In this document: piece by piece, positions 21,740 to 32,276 of the stretch
Position numbering within the stretch: position 1 is the first letter of the stretch
Layout of the letters: every line of letters starts with the position of its first letter
Source: Acheta domesticus
Taxonomy: Eukaryota > Arthropoda > Insecta > Orthoptera > Gryllidae
DNA length: 64,000 nucleotides
Direction of reading: 5' to 3'
Assembly: GCA_031308135.1 (NCBI GenBank)
Contig: JAHLJT010003187.1
Location: forward strand, 1 to 64,000
Program-made: the position numbers and the translations under genes
The notes under the pieces: generated by a model
Databases searched by the model: none
Seen by the model: only the letters and a program-made list of their open reading frames with translations
What the model was told of the DNA's origin: nothing

Positions 21740-24345
21740 GGAAGACTAGCAGCAACATACTCAACAACTTACAAACTTAACCATCAAACTTTTAACACAA
21801 CAAACATGCATTGCGAGTGCAATAGTCTGGGACGGTAAAGAAGTCAACGTCCAACAGAATTAAAAACATTTTTTAATATTTAAGGTTAAAATTTTTTGTA
21901 AAAATAAAAAGATGGAAATACAACTGACCCGCCGCAAATTAAAAATTGTGATGTCACAACAGACGCATTATTTCTTTATTTGCATTTTTTCGAAAATTCA
22001 GGCCAGTCAACGAAAATGAGATCTGCGTCGTTTTCGGTGTCTCTTCTATCCGTGGATAAAGTTGGGGCGGTTTTTTAGAAAATGTTTTATTTAAATTTAA
22101 TTTTAGGCACAAATTACGCAAAAATATTCGTTTCTTCATAAAATTATATATGATCTTTTTTAGATAGCAGGTTTTCTTACAAGAGACTTTGTCTATGGCA
22201 ATAACCTCCATCTTCAATTTTCTAGTTTTGAAATGTTAAGTAGCTACTTTTGGAAATAGAAGCAGTGCGAGAATAGCATACGAGAAATTTTATGAAAATT
22301 TTGAAGCGGTTTTTGAGAAATTTTAATAAAATTTCAAAATGGCCTACATTTCGCGCCAAATTGCACGAAAATACTAATATTTTCGAAAAAAAATTGAACT
22401 TGCCTTTGTCAAGTTGACATTAAAGAACAGATTTCAGTAAGCTAAAATTCTCCAGTTTCAAACAGTGGTTATAGGACCCCCCCAAACAAAATTGCACTTC
22501 TCCAATATTTGAAAAATTAAAAAAATCAACGAACGTGAGAATGCACCATTCTCATAAGCGTCTCTTAATCTATCCGAGGACAAAATTGCATCAAATTTGG
22601 AACCATTATTGAGAGAATTTTGAAACTGTGGAGGTTTTGTCTGAATCACACTCAAAAATCAAAATAGTAAGTAGAATGGCAAATTTAAATGCAAAAACAT
22701 AAACAAAATGCTGAATTTATTTATTTTTTAAATATTTGTTTTAAACGGTTTAGCTTTCAAAATCAAGATTATCAAATTTTCAATTACGGACGTAGATATC
22801 AAATTGTAAGTTTGTTTTATTGTAAAGTATACGTAACATTGAAAATTATGTATTAGGCCACTTTTATGTATATTATTAAGTATAATTAATTATTTTAAAT
22901 CAATGTAGATTTTAGTTTAAAATAGCTTCAAAATAATGTGATTACTACTTGGCACCAAGTATCCTCAATGGAAAAATGAAGCCTTTTTTCGTAAGTTTTT
23001 CAATTTTTTAAAAAATACTTCGATGTTAAATCTAAAAGTTGTAATTTTTACTGAAGTTTGGTATGATAGCGGTCTAGCATGTGTGCAATTTTCAGAATTT
23101 TGTCTGGTCCCCCAACGGAGATATTACAGTTCAAAATTGGGGAAAAAATCCAAAATTCCAATTTTCAAGAAGATATAATTTTCAAGGGGTACGTAATATA
23201 CCAATGATATTTTACAAAAATAACTATACTGTTGTGTGTAAAAGCACAGAAAAAATTAAGACTTAGATTCTATTACTTCTTTGAAAAATCACTCGCTGAA
23301 AATCGAATTTCGTTCATTCTCGTTCCATAGATTTGGTTGCAAATATTTCCCAAATAAAAACATAAAATAGCTAAATAATATTTCGATTTGCAGGCCAGAG
23401 TATGCTGCATCGAATGCTTTTTATTCTAGAATGCTAGAACAACTGAGAGCTGAGAAATTTAGGAAAGAGTAAATGTCTGCGAACGCGAAAAATGGCGCAC
23501 GGCGCGAAACAAAAATGGCCGCCATTTGTAAACCAGGTACAATAAAAAAAAATTAAAGATGGTTTTGAACAGCCAAAACATAAGGAAATTTATGTACAAA
23601 ATATGAAATTTTTTCGAGATGGTCGAGCGACCAGTGCTGGACCACTTAAAATGGATTGACCCCTACATGTTCTGTAAGTAATGCTATATATTGCCTTCTT
23701 TTTTTAGACAATTCAGTGCTAATAAATACTTATAACATTTTATGTTATAGGCCTATGTATAAATATTATGTAACATATAATACACTAAACATACAATTAA
23801 TATTTTATGAAATTCTCAGAAGATGTGTGCAATTTTAATTGGAAGTATAGGAACTTCTGAAACTATTAAATATGGATGGAAATTCATCGCCTGCAAATTC
23901 TGTTCAATAATAGAAAATTTATAATGTTACATTTGTGACTTCTGCATTGAACTTGTTCAATGGCGTAGCCGAGTTTTGGCTTAGGGTATGTAACCCAAGA
24001 AATGAGAAAATAATTTAAAACTTTAATTATAATTTAAATATTTTTCATTCACCAATATCATTTCTGTCACTTTGATCAATTAGAGCACAGAAAACTCATC
24101 CAGTAAAGTAATAATAACTCAAGTACTTCATGCAATTTACTGGTTGAAAGTTAGAAAATTTGACTTTTCACGACCTAGCAAAATATAAATGTGTCCTCCT
24201 ACTTTAATAATAAAAGGACTATCAAACCCAATGATTTTGAAAATTGTCCAATTCATATGATTTCGAACCCAGTAGAATCGTGCATAATTTATAAATGGAA
24301 AACAATGATGTATAATAAAAATAGTATAATAGAGAAAATAAATCA
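21740..24345. other. AT-rich stretch with a diverged copy of the dispersed repeat
   Basis: About 22000-22660 resembles the 4.6-6.1 kb repeat in the same orientation (GAAGCGGTTTTTGAGAAATTTT near 22300 compared with the GGAGCCGTTTTTGAGAAAAT block near 5360), but it is much diverged. 22700-24100 has no recognised content. Only ORFs under 90 codons occur. Confidence 0.4.
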
Positions 24346-24351
24346 ATTTAC

Positions 24352-24485
24352 AGACACGTAATGAACAACAGTTGACAGTCTGTTGTCCTTTGCTGCTTAC
24401 ATCAGGGGTTTCATCCAGTATGGCGGAGACGAAAGAGGCTCTAGAAATTTCATTTTTAATTTCATGGGACATAACCGTGCTCACA
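24352..24485 (-). pseudogene. hAT-type (DUF4371) transposase exon remnant
   Basis: After an acceptor (ATTTCAAG, ending 24486) the exon reads STVMSHEIKNEISRASFVSAILDETPDVSSK. It then needs a one-base shift to continue LSTVVHYVS, ending at a GTAAAT donor (24351). The pattern EI-x5-FVSAILDET-DVSSK is that of ZMYM1-like hAT transposases, where DET carries a catalytic Asp. The frameshift inactivates it. No dimerisation domain or other exons were recognised nearby. Confidence 0.7.
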
Positions 24486-24952
24486 CTTGAAATACAATGA
24501 ATCTGAATTTCTTGGAGAGATTGAACGAAACACTGGAATTTTCATATCATTCTTGTCAGTTTTATCATATTTCATTATTCACTTATATATTCCATGAAAT
24601 TTTCTCTATTTGATGATCCCCTATTTTCACTATGGCTAGAAAATACAAGCCCTTGTCTCCCAAAAAAGCATACAGCTTGAATGAAGTGTGACAGAATTTC
24701 CCTATTTTCCCTTATATCACCGTTGTGTATTTTCAATGTCTTTGGTTGTATTGCTCAAAATAGCCTGTGTTGGCTCTTTAAATAAAATTCTATCCCCTCA
24801 TATTTTTTTTCAAATATTTTTTACTGTTTCTTATGTGCTATAATTTGTCCACGGCACAAAAATGCGACTCCATAATTATGTAGGCACTTTGGATCGCGTG
24901 GTGCTCGCCATTCCAGGGCACAGATGTGGATTGCACAGTCACATATCCTTTA

Positions 24953-25718
24953 AGGCGCGTCCACATAATGCGTCTAGCGCAAGCAGCGCATGCGTCCTTT
25001 CGTCAAAACGATGGACGCATGCAATAGCGCAAGCCTCCTAGAGCTGACGGGAATCTCGTTCGTCTTTCTCGTGCGCTTTCTCCAAAGAATGTGTATTTCA
25101 TATTCGAAGTCATTCGGAATATCGAGTTTTCTGAATTATTTTGTTGTCCGTCTGTTTTATTGCGAATTTGTTGTAGATTATTCATTTATTAGATATTTAC
25201 GGTAATATCAATTTTCAATACATACATTTATTACGATAAATTGCAGAAACTAGTGAAAATAAACATGTGATGATTTTAATTTCTTTTCGGTGTGTTGTAG
25301 AGGCAAGAGAAGAATATTTAGTTCTCTCTAATTCTTATTTTATTTTTACGGTAATGCCAATTTTCAAAATTTATGAAATAAATTATATACCTGAAACAAA
25401 TAAATGCAATAGCTGTTTTTTAAGGTTATGTATTTTCAGAATGTTGCTTGAAGACAAAGAACTCACTCCTCAGTTCATTCAAGATTATAGAGAAAAGTAA
25501 GTTTTTCTCTTCTCTCGACTGATTATAAAATAACCTGCCGAAATTATCGTGCAAATAGCTGCTGGATCCATTGTACAGACTAGAACAAGTCCCGCACAGA
25601 GTTGCACCGTGTGGACAGGGTAGCGCACGTGCGCTGTGTGGAACGTTCGTCTTTCAACATTGCGCATGCCATTTTATTCCCGTGACGCACAGAAAAGACG
25701 CATCGTGTGGACGCGCCT
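24953..25718. mobile_element. Non-autonomous PIF/Harbinger-type element, 766 bp
   Basis: Termini are AGGCGCGTCCACA and its complement, extending to 21 of 23 matching bases (24953-24975 and 25696-25718). They are flanked by the 3-bp duplication TTA at 24950-24952 and 25719-25721, the target type of Harbinger elements. Both subterminal zones are rich in GCGCATGCG-like words. The interior holds one exon-like piece: TTTTCAG acceptor, MLLEDKELTPQFIQDYREK, then a GTAAGT donor at about 25498. That peptide resembles the start of a MADF domain, the DNA-binding partner protein carried by autonomous Harbingers. No transposase is present. Confidence 0.75.
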
Positions 25719-25721
25719 TTA

Positions 25722-27855
25722 GGGATGGGCAAAATCGTTCAATTATGTGAACGGTTCTTTATAAGATCGTTCTTTTTAGTGAACTAGTTCAAAAGAACGA
25801 AATAGTTCATTTATTTTCGCCACTTACACAGGGATACCATATATTGGGCGGAATACCGCCAATTGGGCGAAAAGCAAGCGTCGACTTGCAGGAAGAAAAT
25901 GCGTTTTTGGGGATTCCGTCCATTGGGCGTAATTCTTTGTATCCTGGGATGGCTGTGGGCGATACGCTTTTTTTCGCTTACTTAAATCATCAATATTGCA
26001 TTTGCCCAGAAATTGTACAAGTATTTATGGCTTCCGAAAGAAATGGCCTATGTACAAATGTTTGAGTTTTGAACACCATGCAGCTATTATGAAAATGTCA
26101 GAGCCCATTTTTTTAACATATGTTTTGCCCCTTTTCTAAGAATTGAACAAGTATTTAAGTCTAGGCTTATTAGGCAGGCTTTAAACACAAGAGTATTTAT
26201 TTTTAAACTTCTTGTGAACGTGCAGCTATTTTGAAATTATCAGCCGCAGTGTCAGAGTCGAGCTTTATTTACCGGTTACCTTTCTTCCCCACTAAGTTAT
26301 TTGGAGGATTTTCCCAGAAGGGATCTGGCAACCCTGGACATACCCGTTTTTTCAGCGCTGAAGTTGAAATTTTTGCCGACACCGTAGGTCGAGGCCAAAA
26401 GATGAACTAAGACCATGATAAAAAACACACACCTAGTTCACGAAGTAAGAACATTTTTCTACATCTGTATAAAAATGATAATATAAAATGAGGAAAAGTT
26501 CGTAATTTTATATTGCAATAAAGTGATCCTCGGATAAGAGCAATAAGTTAGAGAGCGTTACTAAGGGATACTTCGTTAAATTCCCATGAATGAAGTACTT
26601 TTTTTCACGGCAACAAGACAGTTGTCTTCGAAACCGTCTTTTTAATGGATAAAAAATGGTGGGATTCCCGAGTAGAGGGGGAAGCTGAAAGTGGTGGGGA
26701 GGGAGCCGGGAGGCGGTGCTTGCGCGCGTATGCCCATACCAAAAACATTAGCCTACCGCCCCACACATGCCAGCGAACATTGTAGAAATGAATTTGCTTT
26801 AGTATCTTCGATCGAAAAAAAACAAAACAAATTCACCTCATCGCTCTGCTGTGCTCATTTACATCTTTTCCACTGTGTCCCGTTTGCTCACTATTACAAC
26901 TAGCATCACTATCACTGTCATTACTATCGTTTGCCCCGTTTCCCGTCAAAATGACTATTTTTTGATATGGCACATTAAATCATAGTGAGGCGAATCACTC
27001 ATTGAAGCCGTCGAGAGAAAATTCCACGTTCTTCCACTTCCTATCCTTCTCATTATTAGGAGTTCGAAAGGAACATGATACTCCCAGTTCAATAGAAATC
27101 ATTTTCTTATTAATTCTGCGAATAATTCTTTTTTTAAACACTCGCGGCAGGAGCCATTCCCTTAAGAAGTGCTTTGACATATTTAACACCAATTGCTTCT
27201 CTCTCAATAAATTGCTATACATTGGCATCGACTTTACGCGTCTGACTGTGAAGGATTTCTTTACGCAACTTTCTCTGAACCAGACGCAATGCAAAAATTA
27301 CAAAGAGCAATAATCACTTAAACAGATCTTCAAGTTCAAATGCTTCACTCTAATAGGAAACGCAACTGAAAGCTTGCACCTCTCAGATACGAAAGGTCAC
27401 GGTCAACGTTTACACAACTGGAATAGGGCTGTCAACACGTGCTGGGAAGTGGCGCGCTCCCCCCTAAACCGATTAATTTGAGGAATAGACTCTTCCAGCA
27501 GCTCTGAGCCTTCGACCTTCAGCGGCCACGCTCAAATAATACTACTGTATCTACCGCTCACCTCCGCCCACCGTCCAATCACCAGAAACTCCTCGGATTC
27601 GTTCCATCACACCGGAGTCGGTTTTAATTCTTACGATCCAATCAATTGGCAACATATCGCCATTCCTTTAACCGAGCTTTAACAGTTTCAAAATGCCTTC
27701 CTTCCATAGTCGCCAACTATTCACGACTTCCGCGTGCACTACCACGCCAGTACAATTCACCGAAATTCTCTCTTATCTCGCCGCCTGGCATACCTCTCCC
27801 CGCCTCAACCTCAAACCTCTCCCCACGGTGTGAGATATATAGGTGTGTCAACTAG
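25722..27855. other. Mixed non-coding stretch
   Basis: Begins with a palindromic patch of GTTC/GAAC words (25736-25815), then a patch repeating ATTGGGCG (25848-25930). ORFs at 25844-26065, 26691-26903 and 26995-27294 (minus, 99 codons) have no recognised domain. A GC-richer patch lies at 27420-27835. Confidence 0.3.
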
Positions 27856-27859
27856 CCGC

Positions 27860-28320
27860 ATTATTGGCATATTTTTTGTTTTTTCAAAATTACAAAAAAT
27901 GCAATGTTTTTGGCTTGTCTTTCGTGTCGTTAATATTTAGTAGCGATTTGAGCACATTATTGAATTTATGATACCATTAAATGACACCTTATAAAATTTT
28001 CCCCAAAACTTAAGTTCCCTGTGAAAATGAGCACAAATTTCCGCATTTTCAGTAAACTATAAATGCCATTTTCTTAAAAACTACTCCAAAGTTTTCAGCA
28101 AAAAATTTACTTATAGAACGAGATTTTACTCTTTTATAAAATCCTTAAAGTAATATTTCGGCTCTATTATTACGAAACCGAAAATTTGAAGAAATTTCCA
28201 AAAACTGCACTTGAGCGGCGATAGATGGCAGCTGCTAAGAGTATAGGACAAGTCCTAAAAGACGGTCGAGACAAGAAATTAGAAAACTTACTAGTACGAG
28301 AAAATCTGTGCCATTCTGTA
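27860..28320 (+). repeat. Dispersed AT-rich repeat, partial copy (outer part)
   Basis: Collinear with 15260-15976: cytosine-rich words such as GTGAAAATGAGC, TTTTCAGTA and the shared end GAGAAAATCTGTGCCATTCTG. It also carries a GATAGATGGCAGCTG block near 28223 matching the CAGCTGGCA block near 15886. Confidence 0.65.
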
Positions 28321-28614
28321 ATTGATTGATTGAATAGGGTTTAGAGGGCGCTTCGACTGCTGTGGTCATTTGCGCCCATGCCAGAGTATTTGGAGAAAAG
28401 AATATTCAGTGTTGCATATGTAACTTACTCACTGTTTAAAAGCATGTACATTGGCTAAAAAGAAGGCTCGAATTCTGCTTCAGGCACACTTGTAGAAATG
28501 GCAGAAGGAAAATAGAAAAAGGGCGCGTAAAATTTATCTTAAAACGTAAAATTGGCTGTAAAGGGGCCAAAAAACAACATAAAACATTGTTATCTTTCAA
28601 ATAAAATTATATAT

Positions 28615-31600
28615 TCAGCTTTCTCTCAAAAAACAAAAAAGTTTTGAGAGCGCAGAATCGTCTTCCCCGAGCACCACTTGTAGCGAGTTGCCCAGGTCAT
28701 GTCTTCGTCGACTGCCAACAAATTTCCTACAGTACAGCAGGACGTGTTCCACGGAAAGAACAGTCTTGCACGAGTCACAGATGGGGCGAGTTTCATTTCG
28801 AAGAATGAAGCCGTGAGAGAAATGGCAGTGTCCGATACGAAGACGGGTTAAAATCACTTCCTCGCGCCTACAGGACCGTGATGAGGAGCGCCAGGGATAC
28901 ACAGAATTCTTTATCGCACTTAGTTTGAAAGTGCTATTGTGCCACTCTGTTTGCCACGCTCTAAGCACGGATCGTTTCAAGAAAGCCTGAACATCGGACA
29001 ATGGCACAGAAGGGATGTCGATACGAGTTTTACGAGTCGCTGATTTCACCGCCTGGTCGGCCAGTTCATTCCCTCTGATACTCACGTGGCCTGGGACCCA
29101 ACTAAGTACCAGGTCATAGCGGCGGGACAGAAGACGATGAATCAGGCTTTGAACGGATAAGGTCAGGTAGTCTGACGAAGGACGGGAGACGGCTTGAAGA
29201 GAGCTGAGAGAATCGGAACAGATAACTACTCGCCGCAACGTCGCTGATTCAATGTATTTTAGGGCCTCAAAGATTGCAAACATTTCGGCAGTGAAAATAC
29301 TGCATTTGGAGTGAAGCCGAAATGATTTGGTGGCCCTGATACAGTAAAAACCACATGCCACCGCGTCGCTGCACGATGAACCATCCGTGTATAAGAATAA
29401 ATGATCCGGATAGGATTCTCTCATTTCCAGAAACTGCTTCTGGTAAACCAGAGGACTAGTAGTTTGTTTGGGCAGATGGGAGAGTCTGAAGTCAATACTG
29501 GGAAGGAGGAGTTTCCAAGGGGGAATCTGCTCACTTGTGGGTTTCACAGGGGTGGGAAGTTCTACATTTAATTCCCGGAGAAGATTTCGTAATCTAATAC
29601 CTGGGGGATGGGGTAACGATGTTAGAAGAATGTACGAGGACTCATACTTTGGGTGGATGATTATACGACAAGGGTGGTCAACCAGTCCCGACACTTTAGC
29701 CCCGTAAGAGGCTAATAAAATATCACGCCTTCGGCTCAGAGATGGTTCTCCAGCTTCTGCCAAGAGGCATTCGATGCGACTCGTGCGGTAGGCGCCTGTA
29801 CTAATCCTTATACCGGCGTTGTGAATGGTATTTAATGGCCGGAGGGTTGATGGTGACGCTGACCCATATACAATACATCCATAATCCAAAATAGAGCGGA
29901 TGAGGGTTCTATACAAACGCAAGAGACACACACGGTCAGCTCCCCAAGAGCTGCCTGTAAGGGTGCGGAGGAGGTTCAGAGGTGAGACACATCGGCTCTT
30001 CAGTTTACGTATATGATTTCGCCAAGTTAGACTCTTATCGAAAGTAAGCCCAAGGAAAGTTGCAGAGTCCACAAAAGGTAGAAGATGGCTTCCAAGAAAA
30101 AGATCGGGGTGGTTATGAAGATGATAAATCCTGCAGAAGTGCATACAGCTAGTTTTTGATGCGGAGAATTTAAAACCTGTAGCATCACTCCATTCCTGCA
30201 ATTTGTTGAGGACAAGTTGTAATTGTCTCTCTATCACTTGAATACTCTTGGAAGAGCAGAAAATGGCAAAGTCGTCAACGAAGAGCGATGCTTTCACCGG
30301 CTCTCGGATTATCGACGCTATACTATTGATAGCGATGGCAAACAGAGTGACACTAAGAATAGAGCCCTGAGGGACCCCGTTTTCTAAATGGTGGCTGGCG
30401 GATAACCTGTCACCAAGGCGAACGCGGAAGTATCTTGAGGAAAGAAAGGCTACTAAAAAAAGGGGGAGCCGGCCCCTAAGACCCCAAGAATGGATGGTGC
30501 GAAGAATGCCGTACCTCCAGGTAGTATCATAAGCTTTCTCTATATCAAAGAAAATTGCTACCAGGTGTTGACGTAGCACGAAAGCAGTGGAGATCTGTGT
30601 GGTAAGGGTGACAAGGTGGTCCATGGTTGACCTGTTCTTCCTGAAACCACATTGGATGGGGGTAAGTAGGTTTCTCTGCTCCAGGTGCCAGACCAAACGC
30701 GTATTCACCATTCGCTCCAGAAGTTTGCATATACAGCTTGTGAGCGAGATTGGACGGTAGGTTGACGGCTTTGTCCTGTCCTTTCCTTCTTTAGGAATAG
30801 GAATAATAATCGCTTCGCGCCAGGTTCTAGGGAAGGTATGTTCCATCCAAATCTTGTTGAAGATACGGAGGAGAAAGATACGTGCCTCTTCCGGCAGGTG
30901 TTTTAACATTTGGTTTTGTATCTGGTCTGGTCCTGGAGCAGAATCTTTCCCACGGGTGAGCGCACAGGAAAATTCATCCATGGAGAAAGGGGCGTTATAA
31001 TCTTCCTCCAGGCAGGTAGAGAAGTCCAATCTGCATTTCTCCATTCTACTCTTAGTTTTCAAGAAGCTAGGGGAGTAGTGTAAGGAACTGGAGGAATTTT
31101 CATAATGACAGGCCAATTCCTCAACTACTTTTTCTGGAGAAGTAATAAGATTTCCATTAATAAGAAGTCCTGGGACAGATGATGGGGAAAATCTTCCTCC
31201 GATCTGTCGGATCTTTCGCCATACTACTTTAGGCGGGGTATGGCAAGAAAGAGAAGAAATAAAGGCTCTCCAGGAAGCGGTCTTACTTTCCCGTATTACT
31301 AATCTGGCTCTGGCCCGCTTTCTTTTGAAATCGATCAGGTTTGATGCGGTGGGGAACCTATTGAGCCTCGCGAGTGCTTGCTTTCGGTCTCGCACCGCGG
31401 TGGCACAGTCAGCATTCCACCAAGGCACAGGGACGCGTCGTGGCCGACACGTAGACTTCGGGATTGCAATGGTGGCTGCGCGAAGAACGGCGTCGGTGAA
31501 TTGGGCCACCAAGGTATCGATATTATTTGAAAAGTGGTCTGGCATTATAATTTTCTCGCTGAATGTATCCCAGTCGGCTCGATGGAATAGCCAGCGAGAA

Positions 31601-31641
31601 GGGTAGATGACGTCTAAATCAGGGACATTAAAGTGGACCAA
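28615..31641 (-). CDS. LINE ORF2 part: reverse transcriptase and RNase H
   Basis: An open frame of 1008 residues. Reverse transcriptase motifs appear in order: DSAPGPDQI (about 233), FPRTWREAIIIPIPKEG (270), YRPISL (295), GFRKNRSTMDHLV (332), FFDIEKAYDTTW (364), NGVPQGSILS (421) and the active site FVDD (about 454-457). RNase H follows at 749-870 with YTDGS, FTAE, CSDS and GHVSIRGNELAD, so all four acidic positions are kept. A C-terminal C-x2-C-x7-H-x4-C motif lies near 965-985. The enzyme copies the element RNA at the nicked target. It has no own ATG: the frame joins the endonuclease frame one base back, so it is normally the continuation of that ORF. The 3' flank contains an AATAAA-like signal only on the plus strand. 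Confidence 0.9.
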   Translation of the reverse strand: MVHFNVPDLDVIYPSRWLFHRADWDTFSEKIIMPDHFSNNIDTLVAQFTDAVLRAATIAIPKSTCRPRRVPVPWWNADCATAVRDRKQALARLNRFPTASNLIDFKRKRARARLVIRESKTASWRAFISSLSCHTPPKVVWRKIRQIGGRFSPSSVPGLLINGNLITSPEKVVEELACHYENSSSSLHYSPSFLKTKSRMEKCRLDFSTCLEEDYNAPFSMDEFSCALTRGKDSAPGPDQIQNQMLKHLPEEARIFLLRIFNKIWMEHTFPRTWREAIIIPIPKEGKDRTKPSTYRPISLTSCICKLLERMVNTRLVWHLEQRNLLTPIQCGFRKNRSTMDHLVTLTTQISTAFVLRQHLVAIFFDIEKAYDTTWRYGILRTIHSWGLRGRLPLFLVAFLSSRYFRVRLGDRLSASHHLENGVPQGSILSVTLFAIAINSIASIIREPVKASLFVDDFAIFCSSKSIQVIERQLQLVLNKLQEWSDATGFKFSASKTSCMHFCRIYHLHNHPDLFLGSHLLPFVDSATFLGLTFDKSLTWRNHIRKLKSRCVSPLNLLRTLTGSSWGADRVCLLRLYRTLIRSILDYGCIVYGSASPSTLRPLNTIHNAGIRISTGAYRTSRIECLLAEAGEPSLSRRRDILLASYGAKVSGLVDHPCRIIIHPKYESSYILLTSLPHPPGIRLRNLLRELNVELPTPVKPTSEQIPPWKLLLPSIDFRLSHLPKQTTSPLVYQKQFLEMRESYPDHLFLYTDGSSCSDAVACGFYCIRATKSFRLHSKCSIFTAEMFAIFEALKYIESATLRRVVICSDSLSSLQAVSRPSSDYLTLSVQSLIHRLLSRRYDLVLSWVPGHVSIRGNELADQAVKSATRKTRIDIPSVPLSDVQAFLKRSVLRAWQTEWHNSTFKLSAIKNSVYPWRSSSRSCRREEVILTRLRIGHCHFSHGFILRNETRPICDSCKTVLSVEHVLLYCRKFVGSRRRHDLGNSLQVVLGEDDSALSKLFCFLRES

Positions 31642-32267
31642 AGTGGGAAATGGTCACTCCCATGTAGATCATCGAGTACGGTCCACTCTACCATGGTAGA
31701 TAGGGATGGACTGCAGAGTGCCAGATCGATTGACGAGGTGTTTGACGCCATGGAGAAATGAGTGTGATTCCCGGAGTTCAGAAGAATTAAGTTTTGCTGG
31801 TCAATAATATTTTCGAGGATAGAACCTCTCGGGCAGGTCCTCGTGCCACCCCAGAGGGGATTGTGGGCATTAAAATCCCCCGCAATAAAAAAAGGGGTGG
31901 GCAACTGAGAAAAAACATCTTCGAGTTCCTCTTGTGACACGACTTGGCCAGGGGGAATGTATATACTACACACCGTAAAAGAGAACGATGGTAGGTGTAC
32001 CCGTACGCAAACTGTTTGGAGGTCGGTTCGAACGTTGTGTTCCTCCGAGAACAGGGAGTCGCGGATGAGTACCGCAACGCCGCCGTGAGCACGAAGTCCG
32101 TCGTCTTGATCAAACCGATAGATGTTAAATCCGCGAAGAGACAGGGGATGATGAGGGAGAAGATGAGTTTCCTGAAGACAGACTATAAATGGTTTGTGGC
32201 GAGAAATTATTAATCTTAATTCTTCTGAGTGAGCACGAAGACCATTTAAGTTCCATGAGAGAGCCAT
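31614..32267 (-). CDS. LINE ORF2 part: apurinic-type endonuclease
   Basis: 217 residues starting MALSWNLNGLRAHSEEL, with CLQETHL, GGVAVLIRDS, VCSIYIPPG, FIAGDFNAHNPLWG and GSDHFPLW, the full set of exonuclease-III-like motifs (N, E, Y, D-x-N, S-D-H). It nicks target DNA to prime reverse transcription. The frame ends 28 bases inside the RT frame; the RT frame is -1 relative to it. The start lies 10 bases after the ORF1 stop (32277), a tight spacing seen in two-ORF LINEs. Most likely a one-base deletion split a single ORF2, but a -1 recoding event is not excluded. Confidence 0.85.
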   Translation of the reverse strand: MALSWNLNGLRAHSEELRLIISRHKPFIVCLQETHLLPHHPLSLRGFNIYRFDQDDGLRAHGGVAVLIRDSLFSEEHNVRTDLQTVCVRVHLPSFSFTVCSIYIPPGQVVSQEELEDVFSQLPTPFFIAGDFNAHNPLWGGTRTCPRGSILENIIDQQNLILLNSGNHTHFSMASNTSSIDLALCSPSLSTMVEWTVLDDLHGSDHFPLWSTLMSLI

Positions 32268-32276
32268 TATGAGAAA

